Assembly (NCBI GenBank): GCA_035502095.1
Contig: DATJUX010000044.1
Coordinates: 1 to 64,000 of the forward strand
Direction of reading: 5' to 3'
Source: JAKANT01 sp035502095
GTDB lineage: Bacteria > Pseudomonadota > Gammaproteobacteria > Burkholderiales > Burkholderiaceae_F
Length of the DNA stretch: 64,000 nucleotides
Each line of letters starts with the position of its first letter. Positions within the stretch are counted from its first letter, which is position 1. The notes under the pieces were generated by a model that was not told the DNA's origin, ran no database searches, and saw nothing but the letters and a program-made list of their open reading frames with translations. The position numbers and the translations under genes are program-made. This document shows, one piece after another, positions 63,323 to 64,000 of the stretch.

Positions 63323-64000
63323 TCAGCGCATCCTGGCGAGTAGCTCGCGCAGGTGCCGGATTGGAATCGCGTAGGAGATGCCCGACGGCTGCGCCAGCGC
63401 ATTCTCCTTCAGACCTTTCACAAATACCATGTTGACGATACCGACTACCGTGCCGGTCTGCCGGTCGTAGAGCGGGCTGCCGCTGTTGCCCGGATAGGCG
63501 GTGCCATCGAGCTGGTACACGGGGAAGGGACCGCGCTGCAGGCGCCGCACGAGGCTCGGATCGAGCCGGTCGCCTGTGGGCACCGGGATGACGATGGGAG
63601 TGACGGCAGAAATCATGGCGCGATGGGTTGCGGCAATGGGACCGAGCACCGCGCCGATCGGAAAGCCCGTGAAAAGGAATTCATCGCCGTCGCTCACCGC
63701 ATCGTCTTCGCTCAGGCGCAGCGGCGGCAACCGGCCCGTCTTGAGCTTGAGCACCGCAAGATCGTGCTCTTCGTCGACGGCCGATCGCGTCACTTCGACC
63801 ACCGTCGCCTGACCCGCCGTGGTCGACGGAAGCATGATCGCGAATACTTCCGGGTCCGTGTCGTCCTTCAGCCGCTCTGCGACGACGTGAGCATTGGTCG
63901 CGATCGATCCTCCGTCGTCAACCGCGAATCCGGTCCCGAGAAAGCGGAACGGCGGCGACCGCGTGCGCTGAAACGTCCCGACCACAACGACACCGGCCTT
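63323..64000 (-). CDS. Trypsin-like (S1/HtrA-type) serine protease, 5' end outside window
   Basis: The frame is open to the window edge, reading KAGVVVVGTFQRTRSPPFRF before the visible domain, so the N-terminus is missing. The catalytic triad is His in SIATNAHVVAERL, Asp in DEEHDLAVLKLKTG and Ser in YPGNSGSPLYDRQTGTVVGI. No PDZ domain follows; the protein ends soon after HLRELLARMR. This fits a short trypsin-2 type protease, probably periplasmic. Confidence 0.85.
   Translation of the reverse strand, partial: KAGVVVVGTFQRTRSPPFRFLGTGFAVDDGGSIATNAHVVAERLKDDTDPEVFAIMLPSTTAGQATVVEVTRSAVDEEHDLAVLKLKTGRLPPLRLSEDDAVSDGDEFLFTGFPIGAVLGPIAATHRAMISAVTPIVIPVPTGDRLDPSLVRRLQRGPFPVYQLDGTAYPGNSGSPLYDRQTGTVVGIVNMVFVKGLKENALAQPSGISYAIPIRHLRELLARMR

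Overview
The window reads as a high-GC betaproteobacterial chromosome, most likely Burkholderiales or a close relative. The evidence is conserved gene order rather than any single marker: leuC-leuD-leuB-asd-fimV-truA-trpF-trpB-trpA-accD-folC-dedD-cvpA-purF-metZ, then rimP-nusA-infB-rbfA-truB-typA, plus a Bug-type periplasmic receptor gene. No rRNA, tRNA or CRISPR array was seen.

Left edge (1-6.4 kb) is the accessory part. It has the N-terminal portion of a P4-type integrase running off the window, with a 13-bp inverted repeat just upstream. An amylosucrase gene and an MFS transporter gene follow. Next comes a decayed, frameshifted C-terminal fragment of a lytic transglycosylase gene embedded in REP-like sequence. 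Beside it sits the most striking gene of the window, a 588-residue protein in which a TIR domain, a degenerate protein kinase (pseudokinase) and a globin-like domain appear to be fused (4246-6012). An 87-residue unknown gene converges on it.

6.5-24 kb is a long minus-strand housekeeping block for methionine, purine, folate/fatty acid, tryptophan, lysine/threonine (asd) and leucine synthesis, with many ATGA overlaps. metZ is preceded by what looks like a SAM-II riboswitch followed by an intrinsic terminator abutting the start codon. 24-31.5 kb carries an intradiol dioxygenase-like protein, an M48 lipoprotein protease, an MFS carrier, aroC, an LplT-PlsC type fusion, a CBS-pair protein and a proline iminopeptidase.

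31.6-44.8 kb is a mixed metabolic region: metY with a coupled hydrolase, a LysE exporter, an Mpo1-like protein, a YihY membrane protein, a WrbA-like flavoprotein, a GlcD-type oxidase, two tandem DUF4124 proteins, dusA, two solute-binding proteins, a VOC and SMP-30 pair, a small lipoprotein and a DMT permease. 44.8-55.2 kb is the translation/transcription block typA-truB-rbfA-infB-nusA-rimP, with a promoter and leader terminator, then rluB and scpB.

55.2-62.5 kb is an SOS mutagenesis cassette, lexA-imuA-(DinB-like)-imuB-dnaE2, with a perfect LexA box overlapping the likely lexA -10. Its upstream intergenic region holds two nested palindromes. The window ends with a YdcF-type protein and a trypsin-like protease gene cut by the window edge.

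Gene functions were assigned by recognising motifs by eye; no database search was run.
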